Source: CAZGOM01 sp964527265 (GTDB lineage: Bacteria; Planctomycetota; Phycisphaerae; Phycisphaerales; Phycisphaeraceae). From it: DNA of 14,833 nucleotides. Numbering within the stretch: the stretch's first letter is position 1; each line of letters starts with the position of its first letter. Below are positions 13,838 to 14,833 of the stretch, piece after piece. The notes under the pieces were generated by a model, which saw only the letters and a list, made by a program, of their open reading frames with translations, was not told the origin of the DNA and did not search any database. The position numbers and the translations under genes were made by a program. The stretch is taken from positions 1 through 14,833 of the forward strand of contig CAZGOM010000138.1 in NCBI GenBank assembly GCA_964527265.1, read 5' to 3'.

Positions 13838-14240
13838 GGGTTCCCTTTCCAACACTCGACTCTATGTGAAACTCATTGCTCAATCGCTTGGCCCCACCCA
13901 GCCCCAACCCCATACCACCGCCGCTGGTGTATCCATCCGTCATTGCACGTGAGATGTCTGCGATACCCGGCCCTTGATCTTCAAACGTGAGACGCAGGCC
14001 TTTTCGCCCGCTTTCTTCCAGCGCTTCAATCGTCACGGTGCCCCCTTTGCCATGCTCAAGCCCATTACGGGCCAATTCACTCGCCGCAGTGATGATCTTC
14101 GTCTGGTCAATCAGGCTAAAGCCACGCTCGATCGCCCAGGCACGAACCACTTGCCGCACTGTGACGATGTCGTTTTGGGTCTTATTTTGCAATGTCTCAT
14201 GTTTTACGACGGGCACGCTCTGATCCTTTTTGTCCGTCAT
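13812..14240 (-). CDS. rsbT: Serine/threonine kinase RsbT (stressosome switch kinase)
   Basis: RsbT is held on the RsbR/RsbS stressosome; on stress it phosphorylates both and leaves to activate a partner. The 142-residue protein keeps the family landmarks: DIVTVRQVVR (24-33), DQTKIITAASELARNGLEHG with N59, FEDQGPGIADI with D88, and GGGMGLGLGGAKRL then FHIESSVGKGTRV. It is about ten residues longer at the N-terminus than the Bacillus protein, as I recall it. The start ATG at 14240 lies 44 bases inside rsbS, with only a weak ribosome binding site, so its translation probably depends on rsbS. No RsbU-type target phosphatase is nearby. Downstream partners in this operon are therefore the RsbX-like protein and the kinase. 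Confidence 0.93.
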   Translation of the reverse strand: MTDKKDQSVPVVKHETLQNKTQNDIVTVRQVVRAWAIERGFSLIDQTKIITAASELARNGLEHGKGGTVTIEALEESGRKGLRLTFEDQGPGIADISRAMTDGYTSGGGMGLGLGGAKRLSNEFHIESSVGKGTRVVIARWK

Positions 14241-14592
14241 TCACAAGCTCTTGCAGCAATGCCATCCCTTTTTCCACATTCAGGGCCATCTTGACCCCCG
14301 GCAGCGACATCCCCAATTCCACCAGGGTGATCGCCACCGCCGGCCTCATTCCAACCACCACCGTGTGCGCATCCAGAACGCTGGACATCGATGCGATGTT
14401 CCCCAGCATCCGCCCGATGAACGAATCCACGATCTCAAGGGAGGAAATATCGATCAACACCCCGCGCGCACGCGTTGAAACAATCTTGCTTGTCAGGTCC
14501 TCCTGCAGAGTCATCGCAAGGTTGTCGTGCATGTCCACCTGAATGGTCACAAGAAGCAGCCGGCCCATCTGAAGTATCGGTATGCGATCCAT
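14197..14592 (-). CDS. rsbS: Stressosome STAS antagonist RsbS
   Basis: RsbS is the single-domain STAS scaffold that, with RsbR, builds the stressosome and traps RsbT. The 131-residue sequence follows the Bacillus protein closely: IPILQMGRLLLVTIQVDM, TLQEDLTSKI, GVLIDISSLEIVDSFIGRML, then GMRPAVAITLVELGM. Ser57 in VDSFIG corresponds to the RsbT phosphorylation site (Ser59 in B. subtilis). The C-terminal tail GQKGSERARRKT is basic and longer than usual, because the frame continues 44 bases into rsbT. The ATG has GGAAG three bases upstream. A 50-bp spacer with an 8-bp hairpin separates it from rsbR; all later genes are packed more tightly. Confidence 0.94.
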   Translation of the reverse strand: MDRIPILQMGRLLLVTIQVDMHDNLAMTLQEDLTSKIVSTRARGVLIDISSLEIVDSFIGRMLGNIASMSSVLDAHTVVVGMRPAVAITLVELGMSLPGVKMALNVEKGMALLQELVNDGQKGSERARRKT

Positions 14593-14611
14593 GTTCTTCC
14601 ATCCGCTGAGA

Positions 14612-14635
14612 GTGGTTTGTCTTGGCCCAAACCAC
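14612..14635 (-). repeat. Intercistronic hairpin between rsbR and rsbS
   Basis: On the minus strand GTGGTTTG and CAAACCAC form a perfect 8-bp stem with an 8-base loop. The stem begins 7 bases after the rsbR stop codon and ends about 19 bases before the rsbS start. No T tract follows on the minus strand, so full termination is unlikely. A role in processing or in setting the RsbR to RsbS ratio is possible. Confidence 0.55.
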
Positions 14636-14642
14636 GTTTTGA

Positions 14643-14833
14643 TTAGTTCTTCCCAGGCTCAAACGCCGTCACCCGCAAATGGCTTCGTTCCAGTGCAATC
14701 GCAAATGCATCAGCCAGCGATGCCTTGGTGATGATGTTCGACAGGTCCACCCCCAGATGCACAATCGTCTGCGCAATTTGCGGCCTGATGCCGCTGATGA
14801 TGCACTCCGCCCCCATCAGCCGCGCCGCCGTGA
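14643..14833 (-). CDS. rsbR: RsbR-type stressosome protein, C-terminal STAS end only
   Basis: Only the last 62 residues lie in the window; the gene continues past its right edge, where the sensor domain must be. The visible part runs from TAARLMGAECIISGIRP through QIAQTIVHLGVDLSNIITKA, then SLADAFAIAL, almost the wording of the Bacillus RsbR STAS domain. Thr in AQTIVHL corresponds to the second RsbT phosphorylation site of RsbR (Thr205 in B. subtilis). The stop codon TAA is at 14643-14645. As first visible gene of the operon it would form the scaffold with RsbS. What it senses cannot be said, because its N-terminal domain is missing. Confidence 0.92.
   Translation of the reverse strand, partial: TAARLMGAECIISGIRPQIAQTIVHLGVDLSNIITKASLADAFAIALERSHLRVTAFEPGKN

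Noticed and set aside
9821..14833. Sigma-B or RsbU/RsbV/RsbW gene within the stressosome operon
   Set aside because: All frames between rsbR and 9821 are accounted for. No sigma-factor or STAS anti-anti-sigma gene other than RsbS and RsbR is present.
1..14833. CRISPR arrays, tRNA or rRNA genes, transposases
   Set aside because: No regularly spaced repeats, no cloverleaf or rRNA segments, and no transposase or integrase frames were seen on either strand by reading.

Overview
The window is a GC-rich bacterial chromosome segment (one small gene is clearly AT-richer). Three things suggest the PVC superphylum, most likely Verrucomicrobia (Opitutae-like) or Lentisphaerae: two single-pilin-helix proteins of the 'H-X9-DG' prepilin type, LacI and AraC regulators interleaved with them, and a glycoside hydrolase family 4 enzyme. 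This placement is an inference from gene content; no rRNA or other phylogenetic marker is present. Both strands carry genes, yet the + strand stays C-rich over G throughout, which suggests the minus strand is the leading strand.

Left part (1-7770), carbohydrate and surface functions. The 3' two thirds of a GH4 glycosidase (1-1104) ends at a strong hairpin terminator. Then come a small AT-richer gene (1278-1604), a convergent DEDDh exonuclease (1619-2137), and a regulatory region packed with inverted repeats that precedes a prepilin-like protein (2556-3371). A GspG-like pseudopilin without the prepilin cleavage motif (3647-4042) abuts, tail to tail with no spacer, a phospholipid pair read leftwards: plsC-type acyltransferase, then cdsA, coupled by a GTGA overlap. 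A LacI-family regulator (5852-6895), with a perfect palindrome in its own promoter, is followed by a second prepilin-like protein (6958-7719). A perfect 14-bp inverted repeat brackets the lacI stop codon.

Middle (7855-9622): an AraC-family regulator and a PhyH-type Fe(II)/2-oxoglutarate dioxygenase are divergently transcribed. Their shared spacer carries a pair of direct repeats that could be AraC sites.

Right part (9821-14833), read leftwards: a tightly packed stressosome operon. Order of transcription: rsbR (only the C-terminal STAS end is in the window), rsbS, rsbT, an RsbX-like phosphatase with an extra RsbT-like ATPase domain, a histidine kinase that also begins with an RsbT-like ATPase domain, and a REC-kinase-REC protein. 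The genes overlap or are separated by 50 bp or less. No sigma-B, RsbV, RsbW or RsbU is present, so the probable output is phosphorelay rather than a partner-switched sigma factor. RsbRST-X modules followed by two-component genes are known from several phyla. The threefold use of an RsbT-like ATPase domain and the REC-HK-REC terminal protein are the most interesting content of the window.
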